Assembly: GCA_018398575.1 (NCBI GenBank) | Contig: JAGTXZ010000009.1 | Coordinates: 1,116,001 to 1,180,000 of the forward strand | Length of the DNA stretch: 64,000 nucleotides | Direction: 5' to 3' | From: Ampelomyces quisqualis | Taxonomy: Eukaryota > Ascomycota > Dothideomycetes > Pleosporales > Phaeosphaeriaceae | Shown: positions 20,359 through 31,321 of the stretch, piece by piece | Layout of the letters: each line of letters begins with the position of its first letter | Numbering within the stretch: the first letter of the stretch is position 1 | The notes under the pieces: model-generated | What the model saw: the letters and a program-made list of their open reading frames with translations, nothing else | Database searches by the model: none | What the model was told of the DNA's origin: nothing | Position numbers and translations under genes: made by a program

Positions 20359-21524
20359 TTTGACTGAAAGAGGTAGTTGTGTGAAAAGGTCTGTGCTTCT
20401 GATTGGCCAGAAGAAGGCGAGTGTGGAGTGCACAACTGAAGAAAAATAGCGAAGGTCAACGAGCGTGCGTGTCGCAAATCAAGAGCATTTCCCCAGCCTC
20501 GTGAGTCTTATGTACAGCTCGTTACTGACATGGTGGTTCAAAAGCAGGGGGTTGACCTTGTCGGCACGCGAGGTTGGGCTTCGTCCAGCCTCCTCTGTGA
20601 AATCATGTTTGTCGCACAACAACGTTGACGTAGCGCGATAGATGCAGGGGATCTGTAAGCTACCGCGGGGAGAATCTGAGACGTGCCGCAATATTGATGT
20701 GAACGCACGATTCCGGGAGATTCAAAGGCTCGGGTGCGGTCGAGATGCTTGGAAGTTGCACAGAAAACGGTGCGCACGGCCCAAAACACCAAGACACGAC
20801 TTCAGGAACGGAGCGAGGAGGCATCGTGACACTATCGTAGCGTTTTTGTACCTGTGTCATCGCATCTTACATGCATAGTGTCAAGGTTCCGGTGCTACGG
20901 TGGCGTCTCGCATAGCGAGGTGCCGCTGCTCACCGGTCCTCGCAGGCAACTGCTGTGTCTACACCGCCAGGCCACAATTCGTGGTCGACATGTCGTGCCG
21001 CGAGCTAGGATGCCAACTCGCGCGGAAGCAAAAACAAAAGCTTCACCGTTTTGTGCGCATGTATGTTTGGAGGGTCGCCCGCCTTGGCAAATATCGAAGC
21101 AAGGTCAAGCCCTGCAACAGCGCACAAAGAAGAGTGCTCGTGAGGTTTGGTGGAAGGATATTATTGACAGTCTAATCATCAGGACTGTGGGCGCGATCGG
21201 TAAGCGAAAGCATCAATCAACAGACATATGTAGCACAAACACAGACGATGTGGTATGTCTTGCCTGTGAATTCTGTTTCCAACAGCGGCAGTCATAATCT
21301 GTGATGTTCATGTCAGCGATGCTTCATGATGCAGATTTTGCGACAAGGAGTTCGTAGTGCAGTGTCAGACAGCAGTTGGATATTTGGTCCACAAGATAAT
21401 TCAGAACAGGTCTGTGAATAATCGTTTTATCATCATTGCAGGAAAGGAAGAGGCGTGTGAAAGATAGGACTTACTACATGTAAATATTGCTCAGAATTGC
21501 TGGAATTTAAAAGTTCCGCATATC
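20359..21524. other. 1.2 kb intergenic, nothing recognised
   Basis: Promoter side of the Ser/Thr-rich gene and 3' flank of the phosphatase-like gene. Open frames up to 147 codons on the plus strand have no recognisable content. Confidence 0.4.
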
Positions 21525-22650
21525 TTATTCCAACTTTCGTCGCTTGAAGAAGCTCTTGATGCTTTTCTGCGAGGCGTCATGGCGCGAACTTCCCACCCCG
21601 CCACCTGTGCGCTTCAAGCCCTTCAAGTGATCTCTGCCATTAATGGCGAGTACGGTGGCCGTCCATGCATGGGCAATGCGAGGTGAAGTAGGGCACAATG
21701 TAGCTTGACTAGTAGTTGTTGGTGCCCCACCGACCGCTCTTTGCGCGACTTTGCCATCATTGCTGGATTGCAGAGGTACCTCGACTTTGCCATCATCGCT
21801 GGATTGCGGAGGTACCTCGACTTTGCCCATGACCCCATTCGTCGCCAACGTCTCAGCAGGCGACGAGGAGGGTTCAAGGACGGGTATGACAGGTCCAGCT
21901 GCTGATAAAGGCGTGTCGGAGGTTGCAGAGTGGACTAGGTGCAATTCCAGGTATCCTGTATTTGACCAGCCACCTAGACGTTCGAGTGACGGGTGTGCAT
22001 TTGCTTGGAGGTCCGGAGATAGAACGAGACTCTTCGCTGGCAGACGCAGAAGTAGTCGCTTCCATAGCGCTGAAAGAAAGATACCGTGCGAGACAATGGC
22101 GATGCAATTCTCGGCGTCGCCTTTTGCGTCATCAAGAAGAGGAAGGAGGTGCGTGTCGAGGAAGGTGTCGGCGCGCTGCGCCATGGCATCTTTCGACTCC
22201 GCATCCACAAAGCCTTCCGTACTTTTACTCTCCAGACGGTGATACTCCTTGCCCGTTGTCTTTGACTCGGGGAGCCGCTCATGGAACTTCTTCCCTTCCA
22301 TCGACCCAAAGCTCTGCTCTACAAGCAGCGGTAACTGCACCACTTCTGGCACAGCTGTCGCTGCATTGCTCTTGCCCACTGGCCGAAGCTGGGCTTCGCG
22401 AAGCTTGGCGGCCGTCTTTGCAGCGCGCTGGAGGTGCGACGAGAAGAGGTGCGTGAAGGATAGGCCCATATTTTGGAAGTGTATACCAAGTCGAGTGGCC
22501 TGTTGGAAGCCATGGTTGGTGAGCTCCGAATCTCTGACACCAGCACTGTGGAAATTAGCAAAAAGCGAGCAGGCGAATGACGACAGCGACATACTAGAGG
22601 CCAGCAACATTGTCGACTGTTTCTCCATGCCGGATCAGAAACAGCCTCAT
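21525..22650 (-). CDS. Histidine phosphatase (phosphoglycerate-mutase-like) protein
   Basis: Two exons: 22650-22595 and 22545-21525, 358 residues. The intron (GTATGT ... TTGCTAAT ... CACAG) restores the family opening MRLFLIRHGETVDNVAGL then YAGVRDSELTNHG. The catalytic His is in RHGE. FSSHLQRAAKTA gives the second Arg, and the second catalytic His is in IAIVSHGIFLSALW. The acid Glu region is SFGSMEGKKF. The phosphatase core fills the first ~230 residues. The tail is low-complexity, with a nearly perfect duplication GKVEVPPQSSDD/GKVEVPLQSSND, and ends in a basic KSIKSFFKRRKLE that resembles a PIP-box or nuclear signal. Fungal relatives act on small phosphorylated substrates; this one is unassigned. 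An in-frame ATG 12 bases upstream (22662) is an alternative start. Confidence 0.82.
21748..21827. repeat. 36-bp tandem duplication inside a coding region
   Basis: The unit containing GACTTTGCCATCAT ... GGAGGTACCTC occurs twice head to tail, followed by a partial third GACTTTGCC. It keeps the frame and duplicates 12 residues of the histidine-phosphatase tail. A recent in-frame slippage or duplication is the simple explanation. Confidence 0.75.
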
Positions 22651-23531
22651 GGATCGCGCCATATTGCCATGTGTGGGCAACACCACGCGTTGGGGAGCTT
22701 CATGGGGAATATGGCGAAGAGTGCACCACGTCGCGCGAGGTCTGAAAAAGGCGTTCGACATTTTCCCAGGTCTGGGCGTCACGGCTGACTAATCGAACAT
22801 CCTTCTCGCACGTGCACCGGCCCCCACTTAAACACTTAGAGATCCACGATGCTTCAGTCGGTAGTTTTTATCCCCTCAGGGTAGAAGCGAGGTTTTACGC
22901 AAGAACTTCGTCCCGCTAGTCATCAGCTGATAGAAGTAGTCCACGAATCCAGACGCACAACCAACATGCCCTGCCCTGAAGCTCGTATGGCAATGGAGTT
23001 CCACATCACACCCATTGCAATCAAGTTCCCAATTATTGCCGTCTTACAAGGAGCAAATATGGCTGCATTCAAGCTACTGGGAGTTCTTTGGCGAAAGGAT
23101 CAGTGAATCCCTCAATCATACTGCTGGTTGAGGGAATCAACTAGGCAGGATAATACGCCCTTCAATTACTGTGCCTTCGGGTAGTATCTCAAATCATCGC
23201 TGGCGGAGTGCCTGTCCCTCCAAAAGTCTCTCACTAGTAGGGCAACGAATACACACTCGTCCCTGAGCCTCATTTCACCTCTTAGCGGCCTTAATTATAT
23301 TCTGCGAAATCACTCAACCGTAAGTGCGCCTTCTCTACTTGGAGAATACCGACGCCTACACTCTGATTCGTTGTCTCTCAGCAAATACCCTCGCGTGCCT
23401 TGACTTGGGACTACACTGCCCCACCCGATCATATTCAGTCACTTTTGGTTCTCCGCTCCACATCGACCGTTTGACTCACCGACTATCACCGACTAATAGT
23501 CACTCAAAATCCTCCATGAGCCGCAAAAAGT
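22651..23531. other. Divergent promoter region
   Basis: About 880 bases between two divergent starts. It contains a CACGTG E-box-like hexamer near 22809 and an imperfect hairpin near 23104-23140 (TGAATCCCTCAA / TTGAGGGAATCA). It also holds a short upstream reading frame that overlaps the next gene's start. Functions of these sites are unproven. Confidence 0.45.
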
Positions 23532-23548
23532 ATGATGTCAGGGCTTGA
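23516..23548 (+). promoter_or_regulatory. Overlapping upstream ORF of the triple Zn2Cys6 gene
   Basis: A 10-codon frame (MSRKKYDVRA, then stop) begins 16 bases before the main ATG at 23532 and ends inside the main coding region in another frame. If the mRNA includes it, ribosomes starting there would bypass the main start, a common way to hold down expression. An in-frame ATG at 23324 would lengthen it to 74 codons if transcription starts that far up. Confidence 0.4.
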
Positions 23549-26039
23549 GACAGACTTCGACAGCAACCTGCCGCACGGCACTGAGGACGGTCTCTCGACC
23601 AACATTGCTACCCTCGCCGATGTTTTGCAGAACAATAACGATGATGAACCACTTGACCAACAAAATCGGACTAACGAGGACTCGACGGATGAGCTTTTCA
23701 ATGACCCCACTCACGAGACGACTGCCGTTATCCAGGACGGGGACGATAGTCAACAGCCTGTTAATTATGAGCAGTTGACACTTGACTACTCAGAAGACGA
23801 GGGTGTCGAACAGGCGTTTGATCGCTCGTGGCCCGCTCACCTGGCCAGGAAGCCGCCGCCAAGGAAGAAAAAATCGCCGAGGCGCTCGCAAGACAGCGAT
23901 GGCGAAGATGAGGCTAGCCCGAGAACGAAGAAGGCACGTAAATCACTTTTCGGCGGACCCGTGGAAGAGTCGGGAGTCGAGGAGCAGCGCCAAGAAGACG
24001 ACGATGGTCAGAATGGTGGTGCCCATGCTTCAGGAACGGCAAGACCGAATTTGCGCCACCGCATGTCCAGTCTCAATCTTGACCAAGACGTCATACAAGA
24101 GGAAGACAGCCAAGATGATGCACCAGTTGACCTCAGCTTTGACCTTGGGTCTTTCGAGAGAGACGATATTTCACCCGCTTCCTCCAGAGCACCATCGGAA
24201 GATAGTTTTGTTCTTCCTCCTGATGACCAAGTAAGTATGAAGCTGTATCCATGAATGGCATGTGCTCATGTTGTGTGTTAGCCTACCTACGAATTGCGCC
24301 AGAACATTGACCGCGTCAAATCGTACACCTACGTTGATCAAGATAAGACCGGCGATTATGATCCATCCAAGGAAGCAAAACTGCAGGTGCAGAAGGAGAA
24401 GAGAGCCAAAGCAGCCAGGTCTGCTAAGAAAAAGAGCATCAACAAAGGCAAAGGCAAGGGAAAAGCTCCCAAGGAACACATCATCAAATGCATTGTCAGG
24501 CTTCGGTTCAAAGGCTTTGGCAATGTGCGCAACTACACTAATGACGAAGACAACTGGCCAGCGGGCTGGTCCGACTTTGATTCTGATGATGAAGAAGCGG
24601 CAAAAGAGTATCGCAATTACTACCGTCATAACACCCCAGATGTTGATAAGCAAACCAGCGTCAAAGATCCTCGCGCAAAGGTAGATGATTTGACAGGCTA
24701 TCCCGCTGCTCGTGGCTGCATGCAGTGCCGCAAGAACAATCAGGACTGCTCTATGATCGAAGGCGGCACCTTTCCCTGCGACCAGTGTGAGGAAGACGAA
24801 CACGACTGCAAGCTCATCATTCCGCCTACCGAGAAGGGTCGATGTGAGCAGTGCAAAGCTGATGGTGAAGCGATTTGTTCATTCGAAGAAGACGCCGAGC
24901 AAGAGATCTGTGATCATTGCGACGAGAATCAATACATCTGCAACCCTTCGCCCCCGCTTAACTACAAGACTCCTCGCATATCCCTAGATGAGCACTTGTA
25001 TGGTCCCAACCGCAAGCATATCTCGTGCACATTCTGCCGAAGTGAGAAGAAGCACTGCTCGTTGAAGAAAAAGATAGACCAGCCACCTTGCAAGTACTGC
25101 AAGAAGCACGGGATTGGCTGTCACTTTTACGACCTGCCGAAAGCTGTTGTCCAGAAGCAAGCCAAAAGCTCTGGTAAGCAGAAAGCGAAATCTGGGTCCA
25201 CGAGAGCCGTGCCAGAGCTACCAACGCCAAACTACGACATTTTCACTGCCGCCGACCTCGCCGACCTGGAGGAAGGCGATGACGAAGTCATGATTCGCGA
25301 ACCGACACCCGAGATTCAGATGGAGGACGAAGCAGGCAACGAAGGTATGCTCACCAAAATCAAAACATGTTTCGCCCATCCAGTCCAATTCAACGTCGCG
25401 ATTGACGCAACGGAAGACTGTAATTTCTGCGAGATGCCCATGTTTGGCTTCGTAGGCCATTTCGAGCGCACTGTGCATGTGATCCGTTGGTACAGTGGTC
25501 TCGGATATACTGAAGTTGGCGGCGGACATTGTGGAGACAAGGGCCCGACTACCATGTGCACCGTTTGTACTACCAGCCGCATGCAAATGATCATCTGCCC
25601 GGCCCATGAATTTCAGAGCATCACAGACGACAGCCAGGACTTTGAGGCCATTGGTGACGACCTCTTGAGCGCAGAGCCCGGATCGCCGGAAGTCCAATAC
25701 CAACTGCAGCGATGGTGTTCAATGTGCTTCTCACCTGCTACATATAGCTGTGCTCTTCTCCAGCCTTCCCTCACGGATGAAGACAAGGAGTGTGTGGGGT
25801 GTGGCTTGCGTCTTTGCGACAAGTGTCTGCCGGCATTGCGAGATGTCTACGCCTGGAATATGGATAGCATGGTGGAAGATATGGATTTGCAGCCGAAGAT
25901 CAGCGAGGAGGATGAAGTGACAGGAGAGCTAGAAGGGAAGCCACGAGCAGACGTTGGCTTTCTCTCGAGTCGAGGTCTAATCATGAAAACTCTTGAAGCA
26001 GAAGGAGGGGGTGCGATGGAGGTGGAGACCGACGTGTAA
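23532..26039 (+). CDS. Large acidic protein with three tandem Zn2Cys6 clusters and a Cys/His-rich C-terminal half
   Basis: Two exons: 23532-24230 and 24282-26039, 818 residues. The intron starts GTAAGT and joins in phase. Residues 1-230 are acidic and disordered with a basic patch (RKPPPRKKKSPRR). Residues ~255-300 are Lys/Ala-rich (KGKGKGKAPKEH), followed by a short ordered part (IIKCIVRLRFKGFGNVRNYT). Then come three successive Cys6 clusters. Residues 379-409: C-x2-C-x6-C-x9-C-x2-C-x6-C. Residues 421-453: C-x2-C-x7-C-x10-C-x2-C-x6-C. Residues 482-513: C-x2-C-x6-C-x10-C-x2-C-x6-C. Each fits the fungal binuclear zinc cluster spacing, normally present once per transcription factor near the N-terminus. 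The C-terminal part has more C-x2-C pairs (CNFCEMP, MCTVCTTS, ICPAHEF, WCSMCFS, CVGCGLRLCDKC) resembling RING/PHD-type zinc binding. A nuclear chromatin or DNA role is inferred. Confidence 0.8.
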
Positions 26040-26508
26040 GTCTATCAAGCGAAGCATTTGCGATCTTCTCCACCTTCAGCCGCTTCGACATGTATCTTTC
26101 GCGGCGTTTCGAAAGCTCAGATGGAGATTCTTTCATTCCGGTTCGCCTTTTCATTGATGCTTAAACCTCGGATAGTCAAATTATTTCACGACCAGACTGT
26201 CCCCGCGAAGGCAACTTGTAGTTCAAGAAGAGCCACTTGGTATTTGGTGCAGCCTTAGTTCATTCATGTCGACGGCCCACATTAGCAGCCACGAGCCTCA
26301 GTTCCTCATGCTAACCACCTTATACGTCGCTTCGCCATCGATGCCATCTCCGAACCAACCAGGAACGGCTGAGATATCGGCATGTACCGTGAGCATTTCA
26401 GACATCATCTGGGCAATATCCGTAAAATCTGACTACAAGCATACCACTGGAACGTGAACGCATTGAACATTCAAACAATGCCCATACATTCACCAGTACA
26501 CTAGGACA
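26040..26508. other. Convergent intergenic
   Basis: Between the stops of the zinc-cluster gene (plus) and the dioxygenase gene (minus). No feature beyond the expected 3' ends. Confidence 0.45.
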
Positions 26509-27723
26509 CTAATACTCAAAACTCTGCACCGCCCCATTCCCCTCTTCAAACTCCGTCTCAAAAGGCGCTTCCGCCTGCGGCGTAATCCTCGCCAAATGCC
26601 TCCTTGCACCTGTGTCCCAATCCAACAGCGCCGAATGCGCCGTCACGCGATTATCCCAGACGACGACAGTGCCGGGCGCCCACTTGACGCGCGCCTGAAA
26701 GTCCTGGCCCTTGGCGATGTGGTCGTAGAGGAAGTTGAGGAGAAAGTCGCTTTCCTCCTTCTTGTACCCGACGATGCGCCGGCTGAATTGCGGGTTGACG
26801 AAGAGGGCTTTTTCGCCGGTTGCGGGGTGTGTACGGACGAGGGGATGGATGGATGTGATGGGGTCGCGGCGCACAATGCCTCCGCGGTTTTTGCTTTGGT
26901 CGGCTTGTTCAACGGCGGAGTGGGCGACTTGGAGCCCGTGGAGACGCTTGCGGAACTCGGGTGATAGGCGGTTGTATGCTGCGGCCTGGTTGGCGAAGAG
27001 AGTGTCGCCTCCTGCGGCGGGGCCGTCGAGCAGGTACAAGAATGTTGTGCCGGGGGGTTGCTTCTCGTATGTCACGTCTGAGTGCCAGGTGATTGAGTTG
27101 GTCCTCTCCTCGAAGAAGTCGCGTGCTGTGGTATCGTCTGCACCGCGGTGGACGAGATGAACTTGCGGGTATCCTGGAGGAGCACCAGAGATGGGATGAA
27201 TATGGTGACGTCCAAAGTATCCTCCAATAGAGAGCGCGTCTTTGATGGGAAGATCGGCAAAATCTTGATCGCGGAATGCTACGACCTTCTTCTGCGCCAC
27301 GAACAAAGCTAATTCGTCCTTGCCAGCGTCGGTAAGCTTGCTTATTTGGACACCATGAACCTCAGCACCGATGTTTGCAGTGATATCGTCGACCTTTGCA
27401 TCTTTCAAGAGGTTGGGGAATGAAGGGTCCGCATCTTTTCCGTGCTCTGTGTGCTGAAATGGCTCAAGCGGAGCATATCTGCAGAATTCGTCAGGTTTGG
27501 ATGTTTCTCCCATGTGCATCATTACTTACTTCTCTGTTTCATTGTCCCATGTTGGAAGATAATTGGTATATCTTGCGGGTGCATGCTTCTCTGTACCTCT
27601 AAGCTCGAGGTCTTTTCGAAATGTCTTTGGTTCATAGTTGCCTGGCTCTTTGTATTGGCCAATACCTGTTTTGTATCTAACGTTTTGCTGTTCCATGACT
27701 GCTTCCACGAGAGCTGGAGCCAT
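26509..27723 (-). CDS. TauD/TfdA-type Fe(II)/2-oxoglutarate dioxygenase
   Basis: Two exons: 27723-27530 and 27478-26509, 387 residues. The intron begins GTAAGT and splits a Lys codon (DNETEK/YAPLEPF). This family oxidises small substrates with 2-oxoglutarate and O2; fungal members often release sulfite from taurine or other sulfonates. Metal ligands are visible: His197 and Asp199 in SITWHSDVTYE and His346 in DNRVTAHSALLDW. The 2-oxoglutarate-binding Arg is at about 358-362 in ARRHLARITP. Other landmarks are VAFRDQDF, GRHHIHP and GGDTLFANQ. The N-terminal exon supplies the usual Tyr/Pro-rich fungal extension (NYEPKTFRKDLELRG). The substrate cannot be fixed by sequence; neighbours give no hint (no sulfonate transporter nearby). 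Confidence 0.9.
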
Positions 27724-30001
27724 AATGTCGATCGATTTTTTGAACAGCTGAGTTCTGAGATGTGCGCTCGGTGAATGAGTGGCGGCCTACCCCGAGGGCC
27801 CTTATATTTCGCAAATTTCCAAATCCGATGGTCGGCTCCTTTCTTCCACTACAAATCGAAAGAAGTATACATAAGGCGCAACCCCGCTTTTCACAAACCT
27901 ACAGTGGCGAAGATGTGGGCCTCGTAGCAATATTCGAAGGCTTTACCCCACAAAACGCTGCCTGGAACTGCTGGTCCACGGTACTCCTGATCAATCAGAG
28001 GAGAGAAAGATGGCGTAAGGCATGCACAGTATTGCTGCATCATCATGTAAGCTTATCTGAACGCATGTGGCAAGCCCGTGGATCTACGAGGTCTAGTGCA
28101 ACGTTCGCAACAATGGTGAATCTGCGCCTATCTTGGCGTCATGACGATGCCCAAGCCGGTAGATGGGAAGGTAGATGGAATTGTGGGTAGCGGTGGCTCG
28201 TGGGGGTTCATGTCGTTAGATACCTGTCCAATCACGCAATGGTCAATGTAGGTACCGTCACGAACACGAGACTTGAAGTGGGCTAGTCAGCGCGACATCC
28301 AAGTCACCACTTGCGTACTTCTCTGCTCTTTGCAGCAATTTTCTTTTGAAGGAAACTTGGATTGACTTATCGCAAGAGAAGGCGATTAGCTGTGTCCGTG
28401 GAATATTTGGGGGCACTGCTGGACCAAGTGGCATATTTCGCAGGCTAGCAATATATGACAGACCTCATCTGGAAGATATCCCATAGAGCGATGAGGCCAC
28501 GGGGACTAGAGCTCAAGCAAATAGTTGCTTGCAGTACGTATTGCGGCCTGTTGTATCACATCCGCTGTATAGGGCGATTTTTCGTCTCGAACAATTTAAC
28601 AATCCTTCCAAGCTTCAGCTAATACGATGGAGCAATATGGCAGCTGATCCAAAACTTGCTCCCGAGATTGCTACTGACACTCTTGTCAGCGGCAAATGCC
28701 AAAGAGATTGGTGTCACCGGAAGTTTGAGTGGTATTGTCCTACCTCCCTCACAGTGCAGCTCAGAAAGCATCAAAGAGTTGTTGGAATATTTTTCGCGAA
28801 AAAGATGAATGGTTCAACAAGAAGGAGAAAATTGTGCTTAACCGCATTTGCGTAACGACCCTATCAAAGGCGACTTGCACAACTGACACGGGCTAAGCTT
28901 GCGCATGCTTGGAGAGTGCGTTGCAGATTATCACTTGTAACCGATTTATCTGCTTGGTTTCAGCTGGCTGATTCCGTCGATGCTAATGAATTATGACGTC
29001 CTACCTCATTCTTCAACCACTGTCTCTCAATTTCGGAACATACTCACTGTAGGTCATCTCCAAAGCTTTAAAGACTGCCATACTCACATATCAGAAGATC
29101 CCTGCCTACATGCTCTTCAGCCTCCAACTTCTCTCCTGAACCTGGATCTCCAAACATCTCAGCGAGCGTTTCTTTCTTGGTATGATATCACAGTCTGGGC
29201 CCTGCCACTTCTTATAACTTTGGATTTCCTCCCAAAAGAAGTTTCCACCTGCAAAACCGAGAAGTAAGGAACAGCACAGAAAGGCTCAGTGTGTTCCCCT
29301 TTTAGCACCCAACAAACTACTTACCAGGACAGAAGCTGCTGGAGTCTGTTTGACAGGATGACCGGACTTCGCTTTCTACCTAGATGTAAAAAATTGTGCG
29401 ACTGTTGGATTATATGTTGAGGCAAACGCTAAGCGAACAAATCTGATACGTATCGCGCAGGCGGTTTTCCGCTTTGAGTCAAACGATCCAAGCCACCGCG
29501 TTCCAATCCGGCAATTCCACTTCCACACCCAGGCAACGAACCCGCACGCTTCCCTCCAAACAAGACAATTCCTTCCCATTCCTACGATGACATCTCCTCA
29601 AGATCTCTATTTCGTTACTGATGAACACCGCCGACTTGGTCATTGAAGGCTAGGATGTGGTTGGGTAATGAGATGCACCTGACCAATCCGCATTTGCACG
29701 GCGACTCTGACGAGAACATTGTCTTTGCACATCTTTGATCAAAGAAAATTTTCTCGGCTCATTTTATCTCGCTGTCTCGATTGGTCTCACCGGTCACACA
29801 TACATGAAATCAGCCACAAGAGCCAAGTCTAGCACAAGTTCGTACGAATATGGCATTCCCATGGATCTCAAATTCTGCCCATCTCTATAGGCTTATGTAA
29901 AAGCCTGCGAGTAGTAATGTTGACTTTCTAACATTGCTTTCCGCATAACGTCAAGGGTATATCTGCGCTCCCAAACGTCGATCTCACAAAGTACCGAACT
30001 C
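27724..30001. other. 2.3 kb gene-poor stretch
   Basis: Upstream of the dioxygenase gene. Open frames up to ~140 codons (for example 27762-28190 and 28529-28855, plus) lack recognisable domains and I could not build exons from them. No repeat seen by eye. Confidence 0.4.
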
Positions 30002-31321
30002 TTATCCGTCCAGTTCCATAGCATCACCACCGTCAACCTCCTCGGCTGCTTGCACCTGCGCCGTAGTCTCCATGCTCGCCTCATTCAAATCTTGTGCCAA
30101 ACTTTGCCTCGTGTGCACGCCTTCCGCATCTTTGCTTTTGAACCAATGCCGCTCAATAAAATGATCCTTCATAAGCTTCTGCTTATTCTTGATAGAGTCT
30201 CCACAAAGTCTACAATACCGGCCCTTGGCTGCAATCAGATAGTCCACCCAGATTTCAATCATGGTCTTGTGATCCGCCACTCCCAAGATGGCTGCAAGAT
30301 CATTCTTGACGACATCCCAGCTATTGATGAGCTTGTCTAGTAGCCCGCCTTTAACATGCGGCAACTTGATCCGATCGCGCTCTTCATTTCCTGGATGACC
30401 GTGGAGCATGAGGTCGAGATGAAGGAGTACCATGGCGTTGAATTCCGATTGTTTACGTGCGCCATCGAACTCGGTGCGGAACCAGGCGTTAAGGAGTGGT
30501 AGCTTGTGTAGCATGCTTAGATAGTTCTCAACGGTGATGTCAGAGTATGTAGCAAGGACTGAAGTCTTGGTGGAGAGACACATCATGATGGTGAATGGCG
30601 ATATACGCAGGCCTTCGCCTTCAGTCTGCACGAAAGTCATGCCGCCTTCGAGTGTGTTTGTGACGTCCAGCTCACTGTCATCCAAGTCTTGCGCGACATC
30701 CTCATATGCGTTTTGAAGGATGCGGAGATTTTTTGGGGTTGATGGCCAGATTATCCAAACGATGGAACCGGATAGAAGTGTCCTGGTTGTCATGCCTTCA
30801 TTGCTGTGATGCAGTGGTATGTATGCATTGGTGGGTAGCACGGTACATGTAGTCCCTGATGCGCGCAGACAGTTAGCAGGGGCGTCATAGTCTTTCATGA
30901 CCAATTTTTCCAGCGTGCGGCTCGGAAATGTGACGAGAGTATCGGTACCCCCGAGGGTGGTGTCAGTGAGAGATGCGATTGTCTGTGTACCTGCCCCCTC
31001 TTCACCCGTTCGCTCTGGGTCGATTGTACCACCCGAAGATACAAAGTAGGTGAGCTGTTGGCCGAAGTACTCGCGAGCCTCCGGCAAGTCGCGCAAACAA
31101 ATGTCCTGTAGTTCTTTGGCCAGATGTTGCTTGCGCAGAGCCGTGGGTGCTTGCTTTTTGCCTAGTGCGGCGTACTCGGTATCAAGCCCAAATTTGCGCC
31201 TTGCGTTATCCCTGCTCTTGTATGGGATGAAGCTGCCGTTGTCGATCAACGTTATGAAGAGTGTCGCATGTTCGGAACTGCACGATGCGAGTGCTGTGCG
31301 CACAGCCACAAGCGAAGTCAT
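30002..31321 (-). CDS. Hypothetical protein with a CxxC..H..H zinc-finger-like motif and a possible cupin/JmjC-like core
   Basis: Single exon; 439 residues from the ATG at 31321, or 488 if the in-frame ATG at 31468 is used. I prefer the inner start because the extra 49 residues are Ser/Pro-rich and ordinary. TLGGTDTLVTFPSRTLEKLV and LPTNAYIPLHHSNEGMTTR followed by LLSGSIVWIIWPSTPKN resemble the order of a JmjC/cupin barrel (a His-containing strand, then a G-x-W strand). The iron-binding HxD is not clear, so activity is doubtful. Near the end, RYCRLCGDSIKNKQKLMKDH followed by FIERHW gives a C-x2-C ... H-x4-H zinc-finger pattern. The tail is acidic (VDGGDAMELDG). Family not recognised; nuclear function is a guess. 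Confidence 0.65.
   Translation of the reverse strand: MTSLVAVRTALASCSSEHATLFITLIDNGSFIPYKSRDNARRKFGLDTEYAALGKKQAPTALRKQHLAKELQDICLRDLPEAREYFGQQLTYFVSSGGTIDPERTGEEGAGTQTIASLTDTTLGGTDTLVTFPSRTLEKLVMKDYDAPANCLRASGTTCTVLPTNAYIPLHHSNEGMTTRTLLSGSIVWIIWPSTPKNLRILQNAYEDVAQDLDDSELDVTNTLEGGMTFVQTEGEGLRISPFTIMMCLSTKTSVLATYSDITVENYLSMLHKLPLLNAWFRTEFDGARKQSEFNAMVLLHLDLMLHGHPGNEERDRIKLPHVKGGLLDKLINSWDVVKNDLAAILGVADHKTMIEIWVDYLIAAKGRYCRLCGDSIKNKQKLMKDHFIERHWFKSKDAEGVHTRQSLAQDLNEASMETTAQVQAAEEVDGGDAMELDG

Noticed and set aside
20854..21297. 147-codon plus-strand frame in an intergenic region
   Set aside because: No recognisable motif, several competing frames, no supporting splice or start context.
23104..23140. 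Imperfect hairpin as a terminator or operator
   Set aside because: A single 12-base stem with a mismatch in a fungal promoter has no known role; mentioned only as part of the region.
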